The notes below the pieces were generated by a model, which ran no database searches, was not told the DNA's origin, and worked only from the letters and a program-made list of their open reading frames with translations. From NCBI RefSeq assembly GCF_028389875.1, contig NC_084678.1:11748899-11812898 (forward strand): DNA of 64,000 nucleotides, given 5' to 3'. Shown one piece after another: positions 1-10,600 of this stretch. This DNA is from Rhea pennata (lineage: Eukaryota; Chordata; Aves; Rheiformes; Rheidae). The stretch's first letter is position 1, and every line of letters begins with the position of its first letter. Position numbers and translations under genes: made by a program.

Positions 1-1313
1 GCAAATCAGAATAAATATAGGTTAAGCTACACAGTTTTATAAATACTAAGAAAATACTGATGCATAAAAATGTAAGAAGTACAAACTAATCCAAATTACA
101 GCTAAAGGAGTAGCAGCCAACTTCTTTTTCTGAAATGGTTTAAAAATCACTGACTGAACACATCTATTCTACTACAACCATCATCAGAAGAGTCTAACTT
201 ACATTCTGACTGATAAGTCCAAGGATGAATCAGAAGTGTTTTTCTTCTGTAGATCAGTTTCAAGACAGAAGTTGGCAGGACAACGTGGCGCCAGGCACTC
301 TGTAGCTGTACCTGCCCTGTGGGCAACAGTGTCCTTTAGTCCAGCTGCTGCGTTGTCACGGCTGTTACTGAGGTCAGCTGAAAAGAAGGAAAACTTCTAA
401 TCTTTCTTAATGACTTTTCACTAATTGGTGAAAGATCTGTGTGGAAGCTTTCTCTTTTTCCAGCTAGTGTTTCTTCTATGGCAAGTCCAAGAATGTATCT
501 AAGGGCTGTGTTAGTACTGTGGGTGTATATGTCCTTGTTTGTCTGCGTTGCAATATCACATTGCTTTGGGTGTATATTAATATAAAATTCTGCACTTTAA
601 ATTTATGCAGATGAAGTGTCAGTAAAGGTGGCTATGACGGGTTTTTTTAGGTGAGACCAGGTTGTTTAAACCAGCGTTGGCATGTCTGTGTAGCCGCAGT
701 CTACACTGTGGCGATGGTATTGCTTGTTGCTGTCAACAGTAGCAGTTCCCTGGTTCTTCCTGTTCCCAGCTGATCTCCAGTTTGTGATTTGTAGGAACGT
801 AAGTGTAGGATTTCTTCTGTCAGCAAGTTATTAGTAAGTGCACTTTTATGGGATATCACATAAACTTCCAGTGCCATCAATTCCTTAGCCCTGTGACAAG
901 AACTCACATTTTAAGAATACACTGTATAAAGCTGAGCAAGTGCAAGTGAAAATCCCTTTGGCATCTCTATTCCGTGTTTCAAGCAACTGTGTCGGTGTGC
1001 TATGGCACCCATTTAGGTCAGACACAGGAATGTGACCGTAGTAACATTGAAACTTGCATTGTATAAGGACTTGCACAAAGCTCAGTGCATCTTTCCAATG
1101 TGATTAGGTGGGAAAAGGGAGTTTGCATGGGCTTTGCCACAGGGAAAATGCTATTCTGATGTGAAAAAAACCAAAAGTATATTATTGTCTTTCCCATAGC
1201 ATTCCAAACTGCACAGGAGCTGCTTTTTTCATTCTTCTGAACTGGTTCAACTGAATGGAATATGATACTATGCTCAATGCTAATAAATACTTTAAATTGT
1301 TCTTTTTTTTTAG
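1..1313 (+). other. FAM210B: FAM210B intron, 3' part
   Basis: This stretch precedes the acceptor at 1311-1313 (T-rich tract then TAG) of the first FAM210B coding exon in the window. The exon with the start codon and mitochondrial presequence must lie upstream. I see no exon, RNA gene or clear transposon here. The short open frames on the minus strand lack codon bias and splice context. Confidence 0.8.
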
Positions 1314-3235
1314 GATGCAGGTGGACCCCCTGAGAAGGCAGCCACAAATCCCAGTGGTGAAAACAAGAAACCCAACAAATCCCAACAGCTCAAACAAGTT
1401 TTCAAAGAATATGGCGCTGTAGGGGTTTCATTCCATGTTGGAATTTCATTGATATCTCTAGGAATCTTCTACCTGGCTGTGTCAAGGTGCGGTTTGTACA
1501 GTTGTCTGTAGCCTCTAGATGACAGTTTAGCCCAGAAAAGTCTTACCATTGTGCACACTTCTGGAAGGAGACATGGCCTGTTTGATCTATAAACAGAAAT
1601 CTTTTGAATTCTGAGTGTAGAGCTGTTGATAAGTAGAAACCAATTTAATCTCAAATCAGGCATGAGTAAAGATGGATGCATTTTGTCCTTCCACATAGCT
1701 TCATGGCCCATGGGTGGGCTGGGGAAGAACAGAATAGAGACTGCACCAAAGAACTAGCCAGACGAGAGAATTTAAGTCTTGTTCTGTGGAAATACCTTTT
1801 GTTATCAAACTGCAGTATGGCCTGTAGAGATAGAGCTATATGAGAGTGCTGGAGCTTACAGATGAACTTATCTTTCTGAATGTGAACTCAGTTCGAACTG
1901 CAGAAGCAACAGATGCTAAAACAAAGGTTTGAGTTAAAAAGGAAAATACCGGATAACCTTACAGGAGACAAGTGGGAAATCATTTATGTGGCTTCTGGTG
2001 CGGTTGTATCAGTTGTAGAAATGTCTGGTGAGCACAAGATATTCCACTGAGGAGATGAGCGCAGAGAATGTTTTGAGAAATTATGTTTCTGCCTAACTGT
2101 TGACTTCAGTGGGAATATGCAAACACTTAATTTCTGTCATTTATAATCAAGGCTCATGATAGCAGTGAAAACTTTTTCCTTCAGGTACTGTTTGAATCCC
2201 AGCTATATTTTATAACTGGCAAGTGAAGAGGAGGAAGAAGTAGTAATTTCTTTTTAGAAGTAACTACAGAAAATTACAATTTTTTGGAAATTAAAAATTC
2301 CAATTTTTTGGAAAATTACCCTGAACTATGATGAAAAGTATTGTGTCTGCAGACAGTGAAAATATTTATGGATTTGGTGGATAACAGTTATTTAATATCC
2401 ATAATACTTCCTTTGCTTACTAGATTTTAGATAAGATGCTTCGCATTCAAAAAGCTTTGTACTCTTTTTTCAGAAAATTCTAAGCCTAACAGCAGGTATC
2501 TTGGTTTGGATCAAGTATCTTGATTTGGATCGGGTATATTTAACTGAAAAGTTTCATCAAGATACAAAACTAAACTTTATTTTAAGTATTGAGAAAGTGA
2601 ATTTCTAACAAATTCACAGATTTCTAACCTTTTAAAACTCAAAAGTAGAGGAATAGGGTTTTTGTTTGTTTTTTTTGAGGAAGTTGAGCATATCTGAGTA
2701 TTCTCCATGGATGCACTGCAGCTATACAGTTGTAAAACAAGATATTCGACTTCATAGGGACTTTGTCAATTTAAGAAAAAAAAGCTCCTCTGAGAGTATT
2801 TTATATGATGTTATTACAGAAACAAATTGAGTGGTTACTGCTAAATTAATTTGTTGGGTTTATTCCTTATGTATTTAGCACTTAGATTCAAACTGAATTT
2901 CCAGAGTTGGAAGGTAGTTGCTTTCAGATACATTCTCTGAACAAATAACATTTTAATTCATATTCTTTGGTGTGTAACTTCAAAATAAACTAAAAAGACT
3001 TGGTTTCTTCTTCCACAGTGGTGTGGATATGACTGCAGTTCTCGTCAAACTTGGTTTCAGCGAATCGTCGTTGCAATCTAAAATGGCTGCTGGTACAAGC
3101 ACTTTTGTGTTGGCATATGCTGTTCACAAACTGTTTGCTCCAGTACGAATCAGCATTACTGTAGTTACTGTGCCATTTATTGTCCGATACTTCCGGAAGA
3201 TTGGTTTCTTCAAACCTCCTGCTCCAAAGTTGTGA
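1314..3235 (+). CDS. FAM210B: FAM210B (DUF1279 mitochondrial membrane protein), last two coding exons
   Basis: Exons are 1314-1486 and 3019-3235 (stop TGA 3233-3235). They join through a split Ser codon and give 129 residues; the human protein has about 192, so the N-terminus is upstream of the window. The visible part starts with a Lys/Pro/Gln-rich linker, then the DUF1279 region. It includes the run KEYGAVGVSFHVGISL leading into a hydrophobic helix, a KMAAGTSTF segment, a second hydrophobic stretch with APVRISIT, and a basic tail ending in FFKPP. All match my recollection of vertebrate FAM210B closely. The family member is an inner mitochondrial membrane protein linked to erythroid iron/haem metabolism and to mitochondrial energy state. 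The donor at 1487 (GTGCGG) is weaker than consensus. The gene converges on AURKA. Confidence 0.95.
2091..2130. repeat. Degenerate palindromic MITE-like fragment in FAM210B intron
   Basis: The block contains TTGACTTCAGTGGGA followed by a CTTAA end. From memory, this resembles one arm of the palindromic MITEs (Chompy-like) that are abundant in crocodile and turtle genomes, whose core reads TTGACTTCAATGGGA. A second similar block lies at 3775-3831. Assignment is by eye only. Confidence 0.35.
2271..2314. repeat. 24-bp direct duplication
   Basis: CAATTTTTTGGAAA occurs twice, starting at 2277 and 2301, in similar AT-rich surroundings. It is a small local tandem duplication in the FAM210B intron with no evident function. 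Confidence 0.6.
2496..2537. repeat. 19-bp tandem duplication
   Basis: A 19-bp unit starting GTATCTTG occurs at 2496-2514 and again at 2515-2533 with about three mismatches, followed by the first bases of a third copy. It is intronic, and no function is suggested. Confidence 0.7.
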
Positions 3236-3774
3236 TGATCTCCTGTTGATTTTTGCTCAGTTTTTAAATGCTGTGTATCCATGTAGCTTTTCAGTTTGCC
3301 AGATTTCTTCAGAAAATTTACTTGGATCATGTCAATGCTGACCTCCTCTTGCGTTTCTTAGTCATTCTTTCAGGTAACTGTGACACTGTGAGAAGTGCTG
3401 TCCTTATCTTCTGTTCCTTTTGCCACCTCTTTGTTAGAAAAACCTGTTAAAAATCATATCAGATATTCCCTGCAAGTGATAATATAAATGCTTGACAATG
3501 AGCAATTTCTTTAGAACATGTAGTTCTGTGTCTTTATAATCTAGACTTTTGGGCCTTAACTTTTCTCATGTTGAAACACAGTTTCAGCACTAGTTTAGTG
3601 TTGTATAGTCAGGAATTAAAATAAGATTAAGTTTCTCCCTAATAGTCCTGTGGAACAAACAGTATCCTACTATGTGAATACTTACTTAGGTAAATATAAA
3701 TATAAATATTAGGATTCAAATTTGTATATATGCATTTCTTTGCATTTCTTTTGTTATAAAAGGCACATGCTGTG

Positions 3775-3831
3775 CCCCAGTCCTGCAATATTAACACATG
3801 CCTAACTTCAGTGGGAGTATGCATATGCTTA
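3775..3831. repeat. Degenerate palindromic MITE-like fragment in FAM210B 3'UTR
   Basis: It contains CCCAGTCCTGCAA, then CATGCCTAACTTCAGTGGGA, then GCATATGCTTAA. The order CCTGCAA, ATGC-TAACTT, TCAGTGGGA, GCTTAA follows the layout I remember for Chompy-type MITEs of archosaurs and turtles, in decayed form. It shares the TTCAGTGGGA core with the block at 2091-2130. Confidence 0.4.
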
Positions 3832-6408
3832 ATTCTTAATTGTTTTTACCAGAATAGATGATGCAGTGCTCTGAAATTGTAGCTCATTCACGGTGCTTCC
3901 ATATTTTACGACTTTGTTGTTTGAAAATGTGCTTTCTTTATAGTTTAGTAACTGGTCTTACCGAAGTCTTTTTATTTTCTCTTTTTGTTGTTTTATTTTT
4001 AATATATGTATGCATAGAGTCTGAAGAAATTCTGAGACTATTGAAATCAGTGTAACCAGAATTACCTCCTATGCGAACATATTCCAAAGATCATCAAGTC
4101 AGAGGCAAGGTATCTATGGGCTTTAATGTGTTGAGATTTGTCTTTGTACTAGGGAGATATTTTTTATATGAAAACTAACCTTAGCAGCTTTCTGCTCCTG
4201 TGGCTGAAACTCAGACCTGCACCTGAAGTCCAGGCACTACAATTCATAGCTTCTCAAGAGCAATTCCTGTGCTATTGTCTGACAGTGTGTTGAATGTATC
4301 AGTTAGAGATGTTTTTCATTTTTGTATTTGGATAGTATTCCTATCAGTGTAGTTGTGCATGCATGTATTCCCATACCATTTTTCAGCTGATCTAAGGATT
4401 GGATCCCAAAACTGGGTAGTCTGCTTCACATTGTCTAGTAAACGTGGCTGTGCTTCTCCGAGATAATTTGAGCCAGATTTAATAGTCTTTTGGATCTGGG
4501 CCTCCCACCAGCTCTGTTCTTTTCACCCTATCTTTGTCTGTCTTCATGCTTCTGTCACCTACCCCAAGATGCCTGTGACACAGGTCTGTTCATACAGAAA
4601 CTTGATGCAACTGAAGTTGCAGAAAATTTTACCTTAGTGGTCAAAATAACTCTTATTTTTTGGCAGGTTAGGGAATGAAGGGAGACGTGGTCGGGATGAG
4701 CGCTGGCTGTGGGAGGGAAGGAAGCGCAATTCATTTCTTTGTGTTATCAGCAAGCTATCAGTTCAGCTCAGCCCTCATGTTAAACTGCACCCTAACTCCT
4801 CTCCCAGTCAAAACCAGCCCAAACCACGGACAGGTCTGAAGCTCTGCAAATCCTTAGGATCAAAGTGAACAAACTTAGTTTGTACTCTAGGAACACAAGT
4901 CATAGCCACGTCTCTGCTGGGACCTCTCTTTTTTTGCTACTTCTTGGTTAACCAGAACTTTTTCTATAGGACAAAAGGGGTAAAACTGAAGAGACATCTG
5001 GTTTCCTTCCTCTCTGTCCTTTGGAAGCAGGCCGCTTTGTGAGCGTGCCTCCTAGAAACAGAGAGCCCCTCGACGATGGCTTTGTCCTAGTTGAGTGGTG
5101 CTGCTAGCCCAGGTGAGACTTGCAGCAGTGAGCAGGTACACAGGCTAGAGACTGATGTGCAGTGTAAGGGTAGCCATATGTGACATATGTCTAGAGATAT
5201 ATTATGTAGTTTAAACACCTTTCAAAGTAGCAGCCATAGGAGTAGGGCAGGAACCATACTGAGACTCAGCATTGCAGCCTGGTCGGGTACCATGAAAACA
5301 GTAGGCTGTGTCATGCTTCTGAGAGCTTATGTCCTGCACAACTGTTTGGCTTGTTCATTAGAGTGTAAAGTTAATGCCCTGCTGTTCTGTGTGCCAGTGC
5401 ATACAGGAGGAGTAGCTGTCAAGTTTATTTTAAATATCTTGTTTTCAAAACAAAACGAAAAAACTAGCTTTGTCCCATTTAGTGCCTGCTTTGCATTAGG
5501 GCTACTGAAGCTGCTAGTGGTCATCTTGCTGTTCTCTGAGCCTGCTAATAATTTGAGCCATTTGTCCCGTGAGAAAAAGGCTTTCTGAAATCAGAAATTG
5601 CCTTTGAGGGAAGTTCTGCCTTTTAGCCTTGATTTAGCTGCAAGACAAATAATTATGTCTGTTACTGAGATGGAAGTTTTTTGCTCTCTGATGATAATGG
5701 AGTGTTAATTAGGTACAGCTGTTGAAGGGTTACTATGCTGTCATAACATGCAACAAACTTCTGTAGTATTCTGTGAGAACTTCTCTTTCTAGAGAAGTGG
5801 GAGTCTTTCCTTTTTAAAGCTTCAGCTGAGCTGAAGTTTTTCTTGAGAGTGAATTTTACTTTGGTTTTTTTCACCTGTTCACAGAAACTTTCTGTGCTCT
5901 TCTCTACATGCCCTCTATCTTCTCTGTGTGTTCAGGGGCACATTCTGTTACTGAAGGATAATAAATCAATTCCAGAACAATCAGATGATAGCACCCTTTT
6001 TTTCCTTATTTGACCTGTCATTTCTAACAAGCATGTTTATTACTAAAGCTGGTAAATACATATATATATATCATTCCTTCTCACTTTCCCTAAATAATTT
6101 GACATAATTATGACATAACTTAAATGCATGTGAAAGTTACTAAAAGGCACCAGCACTAAATAGGGATTGTCTTGCAGTAAACAAACTGAATTTCATTTAA
6201 ATTATGACAAGACTTCAGATTACGTGTTAAGTAGGTAAATGTGATTGTATAAACTACTGGCTGTTTGTTTAGATAAACTTTTTGAATAGTTTATTTTAAA
6301 TTAATTTGAGAATATATTTTGAATTTCAGAATCCTCAAATGTAAAGGATCACTTTTTAAAATTATTTGTAAAATAGTGGAAAAGGCCTTGAAAGTCCTAT
6401 GATAATAC

Positions 6409-6414
6409 AATAAA
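6409..6414 (+). terminator. FAM210B: Candidate distal poly(A) signal of FAM210B
   Basis: This AATAAA lies about 900 bp before the AURKA poly(A) signal on the other strand. T/GT-rich sequence (TTTTGTCTTGTAAATGGTGG) follows at about 80 bp. It is the last canonical hexamer before the convergent gene. Confidence 0.45.
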
Positions 6415-6430
6415 TGGCTTTCTCTTGCAA

Positions 6431-7310
6431 TACGTTTGCTTGAAGTGTTTTACTGGAATACTAGTTTTGCACAGTTTGCATCTTAAACTTTTGTCTTGTA
6501 AATGGTGGGGGGGCATGTGAGGGGGTTTTATACAGGAAGTTAAAAACTGGTTACAATTATGCCAGTCTTCAGGATATTAAAAAAAGTTCATTCCTTAAAA
6601 CTGAACTGATCCTTGTGGGTAAGAGCTGGGTTCTGGTATCATCACTGATACAATTTCTCTTCATGCTGTGGTGTTTATTTCTACACAGCCTGGATCATAC
6701 TTGAAAAACATGTTTCATTTCTTCTTGGTTTAATGGGCTGGTACTACTTTGATAAATAGGAGTGTCCAGACCGAAATAGCAATGCAAGTCTTCCCATTAG
6801 ACAGGCTGAGTGCTTTATACCTTCTAAGGAGTAACCTCTCTGCAACTGCTGTGACCAGACCAAGAGTCTTACAACAGCAGGTATGATTATTAGTTCTAGT
6901 TGCATAAAATAGAGCTAATTTGATAACAATGCTTTCCCAACCTTTTCCTTTAAAAGGCTCTTCCAAACCCCTGTGTGGTGAGTGTTGTGCTGGAATAACT
7001 GCATAAAAACCTAACAGAAGAATTGAGCCAGGTAAGTAGCCATGGCTGTGGTACTTCCCTTGATAGCCTCTGTGTCAGGTAGATGATTCACTTTTAGAAT
7101 AGTGAGTGACCAGAGCTACTTTTGCAATACCCACACTTTGAGGGAGAACATTTTTGGATTACTTCATAATGCAGAGGAATGTGAAACATACTGTTACCTT
7201 GGGATCATAGATGAGTCTCAGACTGTACTGCAGTCAAGTGTAGAAGTTAAGTGCTTAGAAGCAGGCAGATGAACTGCTGCAAGCACACTAGTAACTCTCA
7301 CAATACTAGC
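6431..7310. other. Intergenic gap between convergent FAM210B and AURKA
   Basis: About 0.9 kb separates the two 3' ends. I see no coding, RNA or transposon signal. The minus-strand frame at 6730-6966 (78 codons) has no recognisable domain. Confidence 0.6.
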
Positions 7311-7328
7311 AACAGTATTCAACAAGTC

Positions 7329-7334
7329 TTTATT
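7329..7334 (-). terminator. AURKA: AURKA poly(A) signal
   Basis: On the minus strand this reads AATAAA, 286 nt after the AURKA stop codon. That implies a short 3'UTR of roughly 0.3 kb ending near 7310. It is the first canonical hexamer after the stop. Confidence 0.7.
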
Positions 7335-7619
7335 TAAGGTGTTGAGTGCTCACATGTAAGACAAAGGATTAAGAGACAAAAAGCGCACACATCATTTTAG
7401 GACTCATAAGACAAACATTCACCCTGCTCAGTTGTGGTGCCCTTTGTATTCCACAACCTCCAGCTAAAAAGTCAAGTGATTTTACATTGCTATTGGAATT
7501 TAAAATGACAACCAGCTCTTCAACCACCCTTGGATTCTTATGCTTTCCCTTGTAAGCATTACAGTAGTCACATTTCAAGACTTCCACCTCATTGATCCAA
7601 GGCAGTTAGCCCATTAAGA

Positions 7620-10600
7620 CTATGTTCTTGATGTGACAGCAACATCACTTTTCATGCTGTTTGGCATCTTTGTAGAGTTTGCAGAAAGCCAGGGATGAAC
7701 AAGTACATCCTTCAGGGGAAGCCGATGGCATGGGTTATGCTTTAGAAGCTTTGAAATCAAGTCTCTTGCACCTTCTGTTACAAATGGAGGAAATCTGAAT
7801 TCCACCTAAAAAAAGGAAGGGGTACTAAAGATGCAGAATTTCTTTGGTAAGGACTAGAGAAGTGAAGGGCGATACCATCCAAGTACAACTAGGAAGAAAA
7901 AGTTATGCCAGTCTTGTGGATTATGCACCTTAAACCTATTGAGATAATTCGGCATTATCTTAAGTGCTTGCAGAAGTTAAGCTTTCTTATAAGCTTGCTA
8001 GTTTCTTCCTTTTTTTCTAGTTTTAACACAAGACCAGTTTGCTGGAACATTTTAGTAAGAGCTCAGGTGTTACATAGGCATTTTACAAATCAGAAAAGGA
8101 AAGAGGTGGAGAGCCCACGTGGAGAAGGCTAACTGCTTTATGAAAGAGATAGGAGTTCTGGTACATGTAGAAACAGGGTGGAGCCAAGAAAGTCAAGCTA
8201 GGTAACTTGATGTCTTTTACAATCATTCCATACAGCAACTACAGTCAGTTTTAGGGATTTGGTTTTGTCAGCATCTCATTAAGCCATGCTGCAATTCTCA
8301 TTTAATGACCATTAGTTAAGCTTAAATAATACAGGAGAGCTGAAGGGCCACAAAACTCAGTTTGAACAAGTAAGCAACAGCACATACCTTGGAAATAGCT
8401 CTGTAGGTTTCCTGGTATGTGTCTGCTTCAAAAGGAGGCTTCCCTACTAGGAATTCATAGCATAGAACCCCCAAGCTCCAGATATCCACCTTTTCATCAT
8501 GTGTTCTTCCCTCAATCATTTCAGGAGGCAGATAGTCAAGTGTCCCACAGAGAGTTGTTCTCCTGAAGAACATGTTTGTCATCATTTATTCTGTACGGCA
8601 ATTAGGATCTGTTTCAAGAGCCAGACAGAAGCTAATGCTGGCATCTACCTGTATTTCTGTGCAGTCTACTCTGACAAGATGCAGCACCACCATAATACGC
8701 AGTAAAGAAATCCTAGCAGTAACAACTTCTTTAAATAAGAAAAAAGCCACATCCCAGTCATTGCAGTCACAGTCCTACCCTTTTCATCTCACTGGCTACG
8801 TGAGATAGAGGCTTCCTTTCTGTTGGACGCCCTTCAGGCTTCTCTTTGAGAAATCATCCTAAATGTATTGCTAGGGCCCCAGTTCTTTACTGCAGTGGCC
8901 TTGCTTTAGAAATTAAAGGACAGGACTTTTCCAGTAGTTTTACAAGTTCACTTTTACCTCTCTTCCACAGCTGTAGTTATGACAAGAAACCTAGTGTTTT
9001 CACCCCAGAAGCATTTCACTGCGTAAGGTTTTTATGCATTACATTCTTACCTAGAAGATGGAGCATGCACTGACCATCCAAAATCAGCAATCTTTAATTC
9101 TCCATTTGAGCCAAGCAGCAAGTTTTCTGGTTTGATGTCTCGGTGAATCACACTTTTTGAATGACAGTATGATAGAGCATCTGCTAGTTGTGTGATGTAC
9201 TGTATTTAAAAAGAAAGCAAATTTTTAAGTAGAGAGGCACTGTTACACTAGCTTTATTGGCTACAGCATAGCAATTTCTGGGTATTACATAATTGGTACT
9301 ATTCATTTAAATTAATTATCTTAAGCCCTTAAGTCTAACAAGGTAGCATCCACTTGAAGTGACCAAGCACTTGAAGTACCAGGCAACACTGAACATTCAC
9401 TCATGTTAATGCTGCACCATAATTTGTCTTCTCAGTTTATCCCTAAATATATTACAAGTGCTTAAGCAGATTAATATCTAGAGAATCTCAGCTTTATACA
9501 GCTGAGGACAGCATTTCATCTATGCTGCAAGTATTCCAAACATTAAGAGCAGATGTTCAAGAAGGCAGAACAACCTACAGTGGCAGTTCTTTGCTCATCA
9601 AACTTGGTAAGCTTCTGAAGCTCTTTGTAGACTTCTCCACGAGGTGCATACTCTAGAATAAGATAGACTCTTGTAACATCATGGAAGTAGCCATATAGCC
9701 TGAGAATATTGGGATGCCTGCAAGAAGATATAAATATTCCTCTGAACAAAATATTTGCATGTATTACTTGATTATTAGTTAGAGGAGAAAGTACAGTTGG
9801 TTTTTTAGATTCACTATTCATAAGTGATTTATGTTAGTGTGTGTTTGTGTACCCTTAGCAGTTTTGTTGTGCATACTGTGGGCTGGCAAGATAATGAACT
9901 TCATTTCAAGGAAGGTCAGCATTGGACTTCAGCAGCTTGCAGATAATCCTCAGCAATGTAAGGCTTTTTGCCACACTGTATGATCACGTGTTTGTGCTCC
10001 ACTCTATTGCCAATCATGGGGAAAAAAAATAGCACTGCGGAGACCCTAGCATTTGCATTCAGTGAGAACATGAATCATTTCAGCTCATATATCCATTACG
10101 AGATATTTCAGCAAGTGCTATTTATTATAGAAATAGTTTGACTTTTAGTTTAAAAACTTTAAGTGATTTTGTGGAACCCACTCAATTTGTTCAGCAAGCT
10201 AGGCTTTTTTTCTAGGAAGCCAAGTGCTAGAATCAAGTTTAAATTGCCTGAGAAGTGGCAGTCACCCATATAAATTAAAAATTCCTATTGGATTTATTTA
10301 ATTACTGTGGTTGCTTCATAGCAAACTAGACAAAGATAAGATTTGCACCCTTGTGCAGAAAGGCAAGAATTACCAACTTAAAGGTTTTGTTGTTTTTTAA
10401 TTAAATAGCCCTTGTCTTCAAAAGGTCACTGTATGTTACCAGAAACAAACTTTTGATGTTTTTGCTTGGGCACAAGCTAGGCAAATGCAATTGTTTAGTA
10501 CACTTTACCTAAGATGAGACTGTATTTCAACTTCTCTTCGTAGCTGATGTTCTACGCCAGCTTCCTCCAGTTGTGTTTTAAATAGCACTTTCAGGGCAAG

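Larger units (their letters stand above)
3236..6430 (+). other. FAM210B: FAM210B 3'UTR (probable extent)
   Basis: After the FAM210B stop there is an AT-rich stretch without exons. Candidate poly(A) hexamers on the + strand are ATTAAA at 3615-3620, AATAAA at 5960-5965 and AATAAA at 6409-6414. The last would give a 3'UTR of about 3.2 kb; shorter forms are possible. The scattered open frames, such as the one at 5187-5588, have no splice or homology support. Confidence 0.5.
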
